64,000 nt of DNA, from assembly GCF_002865645.1 (NCBI RefSeq), contig NW_020194575.1, positions 807,247 to 871,246 on the forward strand. The letters are read 5' to 3'. Shown in pieces: positions 21,985 through 36,419 of the stretch. A program made the position numbers and the translations under genes. Position 1 is the stretch's first letter, and every line of letters starts with the position of its first letter. Source of the stretch: Hyaloscypha bicolor E (Eukaryota > Ascomycota > Leotiomycetes > Helotiales > Hyaloscyphaceae). The notes beneath the pieces are model-generated. The model was not told the DNA's origin, made no database searches, and was given only the letters and a program-made list of their open reading frames with translations.

Positions 21985-22839
21985 GAGCAAGCCTGAGCAT
22001 CTTGAGCAAGATTTACTAAATTATTACGTATTTTGACTTCTTGCTTTTTAACTAATTATACTTGATCTAATCTTTATTCTCTTGTATTACTTTTGTCAAA
22101 TTTTAATACTAATACTTAAGAAGCTCAAATAAATTCCTAAAAAACCCAAAGTAAATATTTTTATTTTTTAATCTCATTATTTTAATATTCTTAATATTTA
22201 AAAAGAAATTAATAAAGGAATTCTTTATATAATTTTATAATAAAGACTTAAATATTAAGTCAGAAATTATTAATATATTTTTATTTTTATTTTTTTAATT
22301 AAGAATAAAGAAAGATTTTATTTAGATTTTATAATTGGTTTAATTTATAATTAGTTTAATTTAAAATTAGTAAAATAATTATTAAATAATTATTATAAGT
22401 ATAAGATCTAGGGCCTAAAAGGCATAATTAGATTATTTTTATTTCAATAATTTAAAGCTAAAGAAGAGAATAAAATCTCGAAGAAGCCTTGAATTTAAAT
22501 AATTACAAGCTATATATAGACTCATATATTTACTAAATAAAGTTATAATATATAACCTCTACTTTATTTCTCGACTTCGATTTTATATATCTAGTTAGTT
22601 CTAATCTAATTTCTATTAATATTATATATTATAATAGTTATAATATTATTTCCGAGCTTTAAAACTTCTTATTAAATTTTCAAGTTATAAGTTATATATT
22701 AAGAACTAAAGGCCTTTTATATATAATTAAAATTTTTATATTTATATTATATAATTCCGGTAATATATTATTCTTAATATAATTCAATTAATAAAAAATA
22801 TTTTAAAGCAATTCTAGCTATTCGAAATTCTTATTATAG
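21985..22839. other. Start of AT-rich island, nothing recognisable
   Basis: Composition switches within about 50 bases to very AT-rich, stop-filled sequence at about 21985. Just before it, 21880-21990 is a loose array of CTGAGCAACTCACC-like units. No gene seen. Confidence 0.5.
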
Positions 22840-23420
22840 AAGTTTTAAAGAATTAAAAGGCTATTATTTAATAAAAATACCGGATATTACTTTAAATTTA
22901 AATTTTATTCTTTTTATTAAACTCAATACTTGAGTTTCTTATAAAGCAACTTTATTACTAGTATTTCTTGAACTTTATAGCTCGTTTTCTGATTTTATAA
23001 TTTTAATAATAAAGGCTTTAGGTTTATTTATTTAAAAAGAGAATTATTTGGGTTTTTATATAATTTCTTTATATAAAATACCGGATATATTCTTATTAAT
23101 TCCGGAAGTTTAATAAAAAAAAAGATATTTAACTTATTCTAGAATTTTATATAAGCCTTTTATTTAAGAAGCTAGTTTGTAATTCAAATAGTTATTTTTC
23201 TAGTATTTAATAATAATTTATACTTTATTTTTTACTTTAAAGTTTACTAATTAATAATATTTATTAGTTTAAATCATATTATAATCTTATATTTATATTA
23301 TATTTTCTTATACTTTTTATTATAATTTATAAAGCTATATTACTAGGACTTTTACTTCTTATTTATTTAGCTTTTTCTTTAAGATATTTAATTATACTTG
23401 AATTTTCTAATTAAATAATA
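22840..23420 (-). pseudogene. Ty3/Gypsy pol 3'-end fragment with chromodomain-like tail
   Basis: Read on the minus strand through stops, about 23130-23050 gives IKLPELIRIYPVFYIKKLYK, matching the post-integrase motif P-x-x-x-I-H-P-V-F-H-V-S-L-L of Gypsy elements. A chromodomain-like YKVQEILVIKLLYKKLKYQV follows. The reverse transcriptase part is absent; the fragment abuts an LTR at 23423. Confidence 0.5.
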
Positions 23421-23422
23421 TT

Positions 23423-23770
23423 TGTTAAAAAAACAAATTATATAATATTATATATAAATATAGTATTATTATATAAACTAGCGAGATTACAGCTTTATAA
23501 AAGTTTGAAATTTCTCTTTTTCTTTTTCTTTTTCTAGTTAATATAATCGAGTCTTCTCTCTTACCTTTATTTTTATTATACTATTTTCTTATTAGATTAT
23601 ATTAGATTAAGAAATATAGTTTTAATAAATTATAAAGCTCCGGTTTACTTAAATATTTAGGGAAATTATATATTAAATACTTCGTTTATATTATATAATT
23701 AATATAAAAGAAAATATAATTTTTATTATAAAGCTTTATAAAAAAACTCGAGCAAATATTATAATATTTA
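23423..23770 (+). repeat. Degraded LTR, inverted relative to 30515-30785
   Basis: Starts TGTTAAAAAAACAAATT at 23423. The reverse complement of about 23430-23760 aligns with 30515-30780, including the shared AGCTTTATAAAAG and GAAAAAGAAAAAG stretches. The 3' edge is uncertain. Probably a solo LTR of the Copia-C family inserted in the Gypsy fragment. Confidence 0.55.
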
Positions 23771-24288
23771 ATATAAGAGAAAACAGGAATTTATTAACTC
23801 GGAAATATAAGAAAAAATAGTAATATACTAGTAATTAAATATAGCTAATAAGTTATAAATATCTTTACTTTTATTATTTATAATTCTATAATTATAAAAT
23901 ACTAAATTATTATTCTTTTATAATTATAAAATATATTATTATAAATAATAAAAAAATATTTTTAAGCTCGAGCTTTAAGTTAATTAAATTATAAAATATA
24001 GTTTTATAAGATATTACTAAAGCTTTATATTAAAAAAGTCTGGTATATTATTAAACTAAATAAAAATATATATAATATTTAATATATTAATTAAAGAAAA
24101 GGCAAGAATAAAATTAATAAAATAATAAACGAAATAATAAAGTTAAAGCTTAAAAAGAACTTTAAAAAGCTTAAAGAGAAGCTTATCTAATATAATAAAA
24201 ATAAAGCTATTATTTTATATTATATTATTTAATTATTTTCTAATAAAGATATTATTAAAGTTAATAAACTAATTTATATTAAAGTAAT

Positions 24289-27200
24289 TATTAGTATAGC
24301 TATTTCTTCGAGAGTTATATATATAGTTACGAGATTCAGGAAACGAGATATAAGTAATAAGATATAAGTAATAGAATATAAAATATAGAATATAGTTATA
24401 TAACCTTATATTTTATATATAACTTGACTAGTAGACTAAACCCTATTAGACTTAGTAGATTTAGGGATTATATATTAATACTATAATACTATAATTCTTA
24501 TTTTCAAATATTAACTACTTTACTAACTTTATATATTAAGTATTTTATATATATTATATATTATATTATATATTACTAGTAAACTAATATTAATTAGTTA
24601 GTATTTATAAATTAAAGAAGATTTTAGATTAGTTCTAAAAGTATTTAATAGCCTAAAACAAATCTAGTCTATTTTATATTAAAGAAAAGAACTATTTATT
24701 AACTTTATAAAAGCATTTAATAGCCTATAAAAAAGATATCTAGCTCTTATTAATTAATAAGCAATTAGTCATTTAATTATTTAATTATTTAACTTCTATT
24801 ATCTTTTAAAACCAACTTTTTTTAATCTTAAAACTACTTTCTTAGAAACTATCTTTTCTATTTATATAATACCCTAATCTATAGGACCTTTTTTCCGGAA
24901 TATATGCCTTATATATATCCTTAAAGCTTTTTAACTACTACTTCGATTTTACTATTAAATTGAATTCTTTAAGCTTTAAATCTTTCCGGAATTATAATAT
25001 TTTACTTTCTAAATTCTTATTATAAACGAAATTTTTAAGAAAAAAATATTTATTTTAATATTCTAATATCTTTATTACTAAACCCTTTCTATAAATCTAT
25101 TATAAACTATCTTATCTTTAAACCCCTTTTATTATAAATTATATATATATATATTAGCGAGAAACTAAACTCGGTTTAATATAAATACTAATAAAAGAAA
25201 GAAGCTAATTAAGAAATAAAAGAATAGAATTAATCTAGTAATTATAATAAAAAATAATCTTTAGAAATATCTAATTATTAAAATATATTAGTATATTTTA
25301 TATAGAAAAAGTAATAATAATCTATAGAATTTATTTTAGAATAACTTTAAAAACTTTAATACTATAGTATTTAATTAAATTAGTTATATATTATTATAGA
25401 ATCTATAAACCTGACTTTAATATAGTAGTATTTATATTAAATAAAACTATAAGAGCCTTACTATTATATAATCCCTTATTAATTTTATCTAAAAAAAAAA
25501 TATATATATATATATAAAATAAAGCTAATATTATTAAAAATAGCCCTAATTAGATTAGATCTTCTTTAGAAACCTATTATATTAATTTATTTTATTCTAG
25601 AGGAAACTAAATATAAAAGAACTAGATATTCTTAGTCGAGAAATTAAGCTATTTATTTACTTTCTTTAAATTAAAGCTATTTATTACTTTTATCTTTACT
25701 ACTATTATTATTACTATTAAGCCCGAAAATCCATTAATTAGTATTTACTATTATTACTAGAAAGCTTATTAGAAAAATAATAAAGATATATTTCGAAATA
25801 TAGAAATATAATAAAACTAATAGTAGTTTTAATTATAAACTTATTATTTTTTCTTAATATTTATTAATATATAAAGCTTTTAAAAGAAGTACTAATAAGA
25901 GCTTTTCCTATTATATTAAAAGAACTAATATAAGACTACTTTTATAATAACTAGTTCTTTTAATATATATATAAAAAGACTTATATAAATATTTATAGCT
26001 TTTTTAAAAGCTCTAATTTCTAATATTAAAATTTAAATAAATGAAATACTATTACTTTAGTAATTATAATAGCTAAATATTCTAAAAGAATACTATTCGA
26101 ACTTATTTAAATACTAATTAATAACCTATATTAATTATAATATAGCTTTATTTCTATTTTATAAAATACCGAATTTCTATATAATAAAATTATTACTTTC
26201 TATTAAGATTTATTAATATACTAATATATAGTTTCGGACTCTTTTAATAAACTCGGCTAGCTTATTAATAAGCTTTAATTATTTATTACTACCTATAAAA
26301 GAAGTAATAGATTAATATTAAAACCTATTTTATTAATTAATAATACTATTCTTAAAACTCTTTAAGCTATTATTTATTCGAAAATTATTAATATAAATTT
26401 AGCTATAATTCCGGAATTTGTAATAATTATATTAAGTTCTATAATTATAATAATTATATTTCAAAATTATATTATATATATAAGAGATCCGAATACTATT
26501 TCTGGAAATATATACCGAAAAAATAAGAGACTAAAAAGACTTAATTTAAAGATAGAAATATTTACTAATTTAGATTTGAAAATACTTATAACTTTAATAA
26601 ATACTTTAGTAATACTTATATATAGTATATTACTAAAATTAAAAGAAAAAAGGATAATAAAAGTAGTAAAAACAAACTAGTATATAATACTTTTAAAGCT
26701 TTATTAGCGAAAACTAATAAAGAAGAGAAATATTACTTAGATTTCTATTTTATTTTAGTTAAGAGCTTTTTAGCTACTTTTAGTACTTTTATTTTACTAA
26801 TAACTTTATCTAATATCCTTATAAATAATCTCACTTTTCTTTCTCTTATATATTAGATAATAAGTAAGAACTATATGTTAAAGCCTATTAAACCCTTAAT
26901 AAAAAATGCCTAGACTTTTATAATTAATAATATATTAAAATATAATACTTATTACTTTTATAGAATTATAATTAATATTAGAGCCTCTAAATACTTAACT
27001 ACTAGTTTTAATTAATTTTAAGCTCTATAATAGATTAATAATAGTATTAAACTTAATGAAATTATTAAAGATTAAATTAATATTTAATTTAGTATTAGAT
27101 TGATATTTTTTATTAGATCTATAATAATAAATATATTAATTAGTTAAATATAATTCTATATTATATCTTTAAAGATTCTATTTTTATTTAGCTTAGCTAA

Positions 27201-30200
27201 TATAAATAAGTTAGAAATCTATTTTAATAATCTTATTAATTATCTTATTATTTTTACTAAATACTATATATCTATAATATAATGTTTTAAATACTTTTTT
27301 CTGCTTTAAAATACTATATTATAAAGCTTTATTTCCGAATTCTTTATTTCCGAATTCTTTATTTATAATTTTTGCTTTTTTATAAAAATTAAATTATAAT
27401 ATTTATATTATTATTTATTTATTAATAAGCTTCGAAATATATTAAAATAAGCAGGCTATAATATTAATATAAAAGCCTTTAAATATTTTATAAAATACTA
27501 TAAATAATATTAGAAATTCGGATATTTACTAAAATAATTTAAGTTTAATCTAAAAAATAATATTAGCTTTAATTACTTTATTATTATTATTATTTTCTAT
27601 ATTTTTAATAAGCCTATATTTCATATTATTAATAAAGGTACTTAATATTAAGCCGGCTAATAGCTTTAAAATATTAGTATATTATATATTTAAAATACCC
27701 TAAAGTAATATTAAATTAATATTTATTTAGGCTCTTTTAATTAAATTATAATAAATACCGAAAAGCAGTTTACTAGTAAAGAGTTTATTTAGCTTATAAA
27801 TATTATAGATACTAAGATTAAAATTGTTTTTATAGAAGCTTATAATTCTATTAGAATTATAAAATACTATTATAGCTCGATTTAATATATTTATTTTATT
27901 ATTATAGCTAAAATTAATAGAATTAATAAGAATACTATATTTTAAATAGCTTTTAAGGCTATTAATAACTTTATAGAATCTAATAGTATTATTTTAATTC
28001 TTTTAATTTATAGTATTTTATTTCAAATAACTAAATATAATACTCTATTACTTATTATATTATAGTAATTAGTAGTATTTAAAAAGGCAATAGTAGAAAT
28101 TCAGAAGCTTTAAACTAGATATTAAATTACAAGTATTCTAAATACCCGAAATAGTTCTAGTACTACTAATATTTATAAACTTCTCTTAAATTCAGATATT
28201 TTTATATAATATAAAAGAAATACTAGTTAATCTAGTAATTGAAATAGACTATATAAGCTAGTAGCTATTAATAGAAAGAACTATATACTAGCTTTATTAT
28301 ATAATAATATTACTTTCTATTTAATTTCTATAAAGCCCTTTTATATAGGAAATATTAAGATTAATATATTTGAACCTAAATATAATTCCGAATTCTATAA
28401 TAAAGCCAAAAATAATATAGATATAATTTCTCTTACTATTTCTACTATTTCATTAAAGTATATAGAGGATACTCTTATAAGAATCCTAATATTATAATAT
28501 TTCTATAGAATAATAATTTATATAATAATTTCTATTAAATAAAAGTTATTAAACTTTTAAAAAAAAAATATTTTCAATTCCAGATTAGTAATTAATAAAG
28601 TTAAAAGTAAGGGTATTAAGAAGAAGCTAAAAAAGTCAAGATTTATTATTTAAGCTTATAATAATAAAAAGAAGTATATTATATTAATCTAATTACTTAT
28701 TATTTAATATATTAGCTAGAGAATTATTATTAGTATTATTACTATAATAATAAATATTACGGAATTATATTTATATAATATCTTATAAGCTTATATTTAA
28801 TTATTAATCTTATTTAATTATAATTTTTATAATAATTTATCTTATAAGCTTATTAGAGAGCTAAATCTAAAGAATAATTCTATTTTAAAAGTTATAAAAC
28901 CACTATATAATATATTAAAAGCTAGAAACTACTAGTTTAAAACTTATTATTTCTATTATATTAATAAGCTTTTTATAAAATAGTTAACTTATAATTCTTG
29001 CCTTTTTTATAGCAAGTAATCTTTTAGAATTATCGGCTTTTAAACTAATAATTTTATAAAAATAAAGTAACTAAAGCTTTAAAAGGCTAAGCTTTTAACT
29101 AAAGAATATAAATGCTTTACTTTTAATAATAATCTTAAGTTTAATAGAAGTATTATTTATATGAATATTACTAGAATTACTTTTATATAAAAATACTAGT
29201 ATAAAAATGTCTTAATTATTTCTATAAAGAATATTATTATTATAAGAAATATTAATACTATTTATTAAAATCTTTTTATTAAAAAGTAATATATTATCTA
29301 ATATATTAGAGAAATATATATTATATTAGTCTATTAATTAGAAGCTTTATATAATCTATTAATTGCCGTTTAAGCTATTAAATCCTCGAAAACTAATATA
29401 AAGATACTTAATAAGTATATTTAATAGTAAATTGAAAATATTATTAAAAAACTGAGATTTATAAAGCTAGTAAAAGAGTTCTTATATTTAATTGTTTTTA
29501 TAAATACTTTATTTATAAATAATAGAGATCTCTTTTCCTAAATCGAATATATTCTAGTTCTAATAAATAGAACTAAATATACTAATATTATTTACTAGTT
29601 CTTTATTAAATATAAGAGAGTTACTAGAAGTATTCTAGCTTTAGAACTTTATAATATAGTTTACGGCTTTAATATAGACACTTTAGTTAAATCTATAATT
29701 AATAAAGTACTAGAAATAGAACTATTACTAGTAATTTATATAAATTCGAAATTATTATATAAATGCCTTATAAATTAAATATTATTTAAAAGAAATACCT
29801 AATAATTAATATAATAGATTTTTATTAAGTATATAAATAATAAAATATTATAGAAATTAAATAAATTAAGGGAAAATCAAATTCTACTAACTCTATAATA
29901 AAATCTAAGCTATTAAATACTCTTAAATACCTTATTAATATAAATACTATATAGCTAAATATAGAGAAATAGATTAAATATAAATGAAGTAAAAAATAAA
30001 TATATAGAATAGAAATATAGAATAAAAGAATATATAAATATATAGAGTATTCGGGAAATCTAATACTAGGCCGGATTAGGAAATTAGTATATAATTAGAA
30101 AGAAATACTAGTATTAATATAACTATTTTTTTAGAAGTTATATATATAGTTATAAGACTCGAAAAATGAAATATAAGTAATAAAATATAATTATATAACT

Positions 30201-30352
30201 TTATATCTTATAAGTAACTTAATTAGTAGACTAGATCTTATTAAGTTTAGTAAATTTAGAAATTATATATTAATATTATAATACTATAATTCTTACTTTT
30301 AAATATTTCATATTTTATATATATTATACTATATATTATTAGTAAATTAATA
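24289..30352 (+). mobile_element. Copia-B: RIP-degraded Ty1/Copia element
   Basis: LTRs at 24289-24589 and 30106-30352 share a long collinear core (TTATATATATAGTTA, then ATATAAGTAATA and a matching 3' half). The left copy is 54 bp longer, partly from an internal insertion. An exact 5-bp duplication GTAAT flanks the element (24284-24288 and 30353-30357), and the purine tract AGAAAGAAA precedes the 3' LTR. Inside, the post-integrase region lies at about 27860-28500 and reverse transcriptase/RNase H at about 28890-29950, heavily stopped by TAG/TAA. The element is dead. Confidence 0.82.
27850..29960 (+). pseudogene. Copia-B integrase, reverse transcriptase and RNase H remnant
   Basis: Reading through stops, about 27900-28330 gives RINKNTIFQIAFKAINN and later SILNTRNSS, the integrase C-terminal pattern of a fungal Copia lineage. 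About 28900-29240 gives KPLYNIPEARNY and IIGFQTNNFI, a lineage in which LYGIPEA and GLQTDD-like motifs are usual. About 29460-29760 gives KRVTRSILALELYNIVYGFN, RNase H. Gln-to-stop changes dominate. Assignment is from remembered motifs. Confidence 0.7.
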
Positions 30353-30514
30353 GTAATATAATAATCTTTTAAAATAAAATATTACTAATTCTTTCTAATT
30401 AAAATTATAATAATAGTTTAAAAGATTTAGAGCTTTAAATATATAAAGAAAAAGGAAATATATTTTAAATAAACTAAAATAATAAAATATTATTATAAAT
30501 TTAATATTATAAAT

Positions 30515-30785
30515 CTTATAATAAAAAATATATATTTCAATTTTATATTATTTATAATATTTAATATAAAGTAATTATTAATAAATTTTATATAATAGTA
30601 TTAATAATATATTTCTTAATTTAATATAATTTAATAAAAAAATAATATAATAAAAGTAAAAATAAAAAAGAAAACTCAATTATAGTAATTAAAGAAAAAG
30701 AAAAAAAAAGAGATTTCAGGCTTTTATAAAGCTATAATCTTACTAGTTTATATAATAATACTATATAATTTATTTTTTTAATACT
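30515..30785 (-). repeat. 3' LTR of Copia-C
   Basis: Reading the minus strand from 30785, TATTAAAAAAATAAATTATATAG is the RIP-altered form of the LTR start seen at 23423. It lies just past the RNase H end of the minus-strand Copia-C remnant. The inner edge is approximate. Confidence 0.55.
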
Positions 30786-30789
30786 TTCT

Positions 30790-33700
30790 TTTAAGATATA
30801 TTTTTTCGAATATATTAGTCTTATATTTCTATTTTTCTAGCTTTTCTATTTCTAATTACTTTTAATATCTTTTTAAATCTTTTAAAAGCTATTTTAAGTA
30901 ATAGATTTATTATTTTATTAATAATTATTTTAGCTATAAAAATATAAGTTATTTAAGCCTTTTATACTTTTCTAGAATTTTAATTAAGGAATAAGTAATT
31001 ATAATATATTTGAAATAATTATAAAAATAAGAGCTTTTAATTAAAATAATTACTTTTTTAATTATTTTCTAATATATAAACTTTAATTCTATTTCTTTTA
31101 ATATATTATAATTGGCCTAAGTTCTTAAAGATCTATATAATTTATTACTTTTATTTTATATATATATAATAAGTATTATATATTTTAATTTATAGCTTAA
31201 AGTAATTACTAAATATAATTTCTTATTTAGTTATAAAATTAGTCTTTTATAAAATATCATAATATATCTTCTAATATTTTTCTAATTAGATTTATTACTA
31301 GCTTTATTAGTATTAAAATAAAGAGTAAAATACTTAAATTCTTTTTTAGAATTATAGTAAATCTTCTAATTTAATATAAATTAAAGATATTTTATTAGAT
31401 TTTTAAATATATATTTATAATACTTAACTAAATTACTTATAAATTATATTAATTTACTAAATATAAATACTGTATTCGAATACGTTAATATTATTATAAA
31501 TATAAAATATTTAATATTTTATTAATATTTTATAATATTAATTCTTTTATTTTTTTTAAATAACTATTTATAATAACTTATAATTAAATACCGGAATAAA
31601 TTCCTTTTTATAAACCTTTTATATAATTTTAAAGTAATTAAAAATTATTAGTAAAAATTATTTTTAGTTAAAATAAATAATATAGTTTTTTTTTATTTCT
31701 AATAACTTTATAATTAAGAATTTTAGTGATTTTATTTAAAGGCTTGGCCTTAAATTTATTAAATAATTAAATAAAGAACTAATTTATATTTAATTTATTC
31801 TTTATAATAATAATATTATTATTAATATAAATAAAAAGCTTAATACCTCGATATATATATAAGTTAGCTAGACTTTATATAAAACTCTAATCTTTTTATT
31901 TCTTAATAAATTAGTTAGTTCTAATTTCGAGTAGCTTATTTTAGTTTATATAAGCTTTATAATATCTCAAATATAAATCCGATCTTAATATTTATATTTT
32001 AAAAAAACTTTAAATAAATTTTCTTTTTTTTAAATATAATTCTATAAATATATTTTTAATATTAAACTAGTAATACTCTAGATTTTCTTTAGTAATTATT
32101 ATTAGAAAAAGTCGAAATATATTTATTTTTATTATTAAAATAAATATCTAGTTATAGTCTTTATTTTTAATTTATATAAATTCTTATATAACTAGTTTTA
32201 CTTTATATTATTTGACTTCTTTATTAATAATAAATTTAATATTAAAAACCCATTTATAATTAATTAAATTAGTTCTTTCTAAAAAAAAGAACTTTTTTTT
32301 AAAAGTTATTTTCTAGTAATTAAATTATCTTATTTATAATTATTTATTTTTAGAACTTAGTTTATATAAAGTTATTTATTACTTTTTTATAAGATATTAG
32401 AATTAGAATTTTTATTTTTATTTTTGCTCTAAATATATAATTAAAAATCTCTTTTATTACTAGCTAATTATTTAATAATATCTAGTTTTTATTTTAAAAA
32501 TAAGTAATTATAACTCAAATAACCTTTATTAAATACTTATTTTCTTTAGTATTTTCTTCTCTTTTTTATTTAAGATACTTAATAAAATATTAGTAAATTA
32601 TATTTATACTTAATATAATACTTATATCTAATTAATTAATTAGTATATTTTCTAGAATATCCGAAATAGAATTATTAGATTTAATATTTATAGCTAATAA
32701 TTATATAATTGCCTTCTTATATATAAAGATCTAAGGTATTAGTATTATTAGGGCTTAATTTATATTATTAATAATATAAGGCAAAATTAAATTATTTTAT
32801 AATCTAGTAATTAGTTATTTATAAGAATTAGGGTTTTACTTATTATTATTTCATTTCTTATAAAAAATTAATTCCATATTACTATTTTTTATATTTGCTT
32901 TTATAAATCTTAAAATATTTATTAAATCTTAATATAATAAAATAATTACTTATAGAATTGAATTTGGCGTTTTTATAAATATTTTTGTTAAAGAAATATC
33001 TTTTTTTAATTATTTAATTACTAATTAATTTACTATTATATTTAATATATTATATGAATTTTTCGGGCCTTATAATTATAAGTTAATTATACTCTTTTTA
33101 ATAAGTTTATTAACTTATATTATTATGCTTTATTATTTTACTAGTAAATTTAGTATTATATAATTATAATATATATATCTGAACTAGTATTTAGAATACT
33201 AAAGCTCTCATACTTAAGAGCTTCTTTTCTTAGTTTAGAATTCTCGGATTAAAAGCTACTTTATCTTATTTTCTAAGCCTAGAAACTCGATTTTATAATA
33301 TATATAATATTATATCTAATTACTTATTTATATTCTAGAAAATATACTTGAAAATACTTTATAATTTCTTTTTTATATCTTATAAATATATTTACTTACC
33401 CAGAATTAATAAGCTTATTCTTATATTTATATTTATTTATAAACTTCTTATTTTTATAAAAGAAATACTTATATTCTTATATTCGAATATAATTAATTCT
33501 TAGCTTTTTATTAAAGAATACTTATTTGAAATAAATTCTTTTATTATTTAGCTTTAGCTTATTATATATATAATTTTAAATATAATAGTTTGCCTTAATA
33601 GCTTTATTTTAAAACTTTAATAATAAATTTTCTTTTTTTAATAAAATATATATATTATTTATTATAATTTATATATTTCTCTTAGCTAGTTTATTCTAAT

Positions 33701-33850
33701 ATAATAATACTACTATTATATTTTATAATTTTATACTTTTATAAGTCTTTTAATCTTATATTATTTTAAGTAATTCCGGAATATTATCTAATTATATTTT
33801 CTTAATTAGTTTCTTTATCTTATATTTAATATTAAGCCTTTAAGTTTATA
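30790..33850 (-). pseudogene. Copia-C pol remnant
   Basis: Minus strand, read through stops: pre-integrase region at about 33150-32950, and reverse transcriptase at about 31980-31880 with GFIFEILQSLYKLKQA, the RIP-altered form of the common LYGLKQAPR motif. An active-site-like IYINNNIIII follows near 31820, and RNase H at about 31350-30950. A different Copia lineage from Copia-B. The 5' end is cut by or lost at Gypsy-D. No working protein is possible. Confidence 0.65.
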
Positions 33851-33883
33851 AATATTATATAATTATATAATATATATAGGGTT

Positions 33884-34157
33884 ATATATAACTAAAGAAT
33901 ATATAATAAACCTCGGATATTATAAGTTAGGGATATTAATAGCCCTTTAATATTATAACTAACTACTATTTATATTATATACTTTAGGCTTATAAATTAC
34001 TAATTATATATATATTATTAGGGCCTCCTGTTTAGAAGAGGCTTCCTTAGATCTTATAAGAGAAATAGAAATTAGTTCTATATTAAATTTAATACTATAG
34101 TTTTATAACTTATTAATTTATTTTATTATTTTATTACTTACTAATAAATATCTTATA
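33884..34157 (+). repeat. Gypsy-D 5' LTR (approximate edges)
   Basis: A copy in opposite orientation lies at about 62815-63060. Shared blocks include TATATAACTA, CCTCGGATATTATAA and TTCTATATTAAATTTAATAC with mostly transition differences. Similarity stops near 34157, where internal sequence of Gypsy-D begins. Confidence 0.6.
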
Positions 34158-36419
34158 AGCTAATCTCTTTATTCTTAAAAGAAATAGTTTAATAAGTAAT
34201 TATATTTCGAAATCTATAAAATATATAACTTCTTACTAAAGCTATTCCTATAAAGGAAATTAACTAAATTAATCTTAATACGAGTAATAGTAAAGGCTTG
34301 TCTAATACTTTTAATAGGGCCTTTTAGAAGCCTTAGAGAGCTAGTAATAATAACGAAAATAATTCCGGTAATAACTAAGATATTGAGATTAATATTCAAG
34401 TTATTACTACCCAAGTTATAAAATAGGGCTTATATATTAAAGTTAAAGTACTCTAATAAAAGCAAGAATTAATAGATATAATTAATTAATATATTCTATA
34501 ATTAGAATAATATAAGAATATTCTTCGAAATATCTTATAGTTTACTATATTTTATAGAAACTCTATTTATAAGTCTATTTTATCTTTTTTAGTAATTTCT
34601 ATAGAAGAACTTTTTAGAATAGAATTAGAATTTACCTTCTTTCCTAATAAAATAAGCTTTAAGTATAATTTCGATATTATTTATTAAGAACTATTATATA
34701 ATATTCTAAAGATATATTTGGACTAAAAGAAGCTTTTTAAAATCCGAATACTCGATTTATATTATAAAAAGTCTCTTAAGAAATAGAGAACTTTTATATT
34801 TTCCTAAAAGACAGTTTTTGAAATCTAACCTTAGACTTATAACAGATACTTTTCTAGAGTTAATTCTATTATAATTGCCCTTAGAAATAAACTTTATAAT
34901 ACTTGGAAGGCTATAATAAAATAAAGCCTACTAATATATGAGATTTATTAGAAGTAATTCAAGGCTTACTTGACTAATATATTTTAAATATCTCAAACCC
35001 GTTAGTAAAATACCTTTAAGAAACTTCGAGATCTTTATTAGAAAAATAGGAAAATAGTTATTAAGTTATATATTCGGATAATTGGTCTCGAAATTAACTA
35101 GAACTTATATCCTAAAAGAAATCGAACCGGACTCTTAATACTATTTTATCTAATTATAAGACTTATTAGATACTTATATCTATTTTCTTAGGAAATAAAG
35201 TAGTATTTATTTCCGAATAGCTTAAAAAGGCTCAGAAAGCAAAATATATTACTTATTCTAGATTAAGGAAAGTAAAAATAGGGAAATCTAATAAGAGTAA
35301 TTTTATTCTTAAAAATTCTAATTTAGTAAATTCTAATTTATAAGGCTATTAAAAAAGGAAAAATAAGTTCCGAAAATTATATAAGAAATTCTGAGGTAAT
35401 ATTTTGGCCCTTTCTAGGCCCTACTAGAATACTAGTTCTACTTTAGATATAATTTATTAAACTTATAATTAGAAAGAATACTTTTTAGGAAATATAAAGT
35501 ATTCTAAATATAATAAATAAACTTAGTAGAACCCTAATAAGGCCAAGATTATAAAAGAATTAAGGCGCTTATAGAAGCAGGTTTATATTATTATTATAGA
35601 GAAGTACTTTAGAAAAGATTTTCCTAAGAAATAGAGAAAAGAAAAGGCCAAATCTTAAATATTAATAATTTTGGCTATAATAAAAAAGGTATATTATTTT
35701 ATATAACTATTTAAATAAGGTTAATATAGCCAGAAATAAATACCTTAGAAATATATAGCAGATTTAATAATACCGGATCAAATTATACTTCTTTAATAAT
35801 AATTAGACTTAAAGCCAGAACTTTATTACTTTAGCTAAATATAATTAGAAATTTGTAACCTTTTATAAAAACAGATTTAAGGTCTATTAAGCCTATAATC
35901 TTAAGGTATTTATTATAGATAATTATAGTAAGATATATTCTTTTAAGCTCCGGTTTTATAAATATAAGAATATTAGCTCTTATAGTCTTATTTTTAGTAT
36001 GAAATTTTATAAAGTAACCTTTATATAATATATAAATTATATTAAGAAATAATAAATATATATATTTATATAGCCTAATAATATTAAAATTCTAATATTA
36101 AAAGAGTTTAGTAAAGAGCTTAACTTATATCCTAAGCTAATATCTTAAGTCTTATTCTTAATTAAAGGCAAATGCAACTATTCTAGATAATATATTTCAT
36201 ATATATATAATAGTTATTAGATCTCTGTTTTATTATATAGTTCTAGTAATATTAAGTAAGAGTTTTTAATATAGCAAATTAATATCCTCTGGAAAAGAGC
36301 CTCCAAAATACCTATATATTTCCGGAATAATAAATACGAAAATTTTTTAGAGGTTTTTAATTCTAATAAAGCTTTGAAACTTCCTAATTTTAGTAATATT
36401 AAATACTTTATTAATATAA

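Noticed and set aside
34214..34414. 66-codon minus-strand ORF
   Set aside because: It falls at the start of Gypsy-D, antisense to its reading direction, with no motif.
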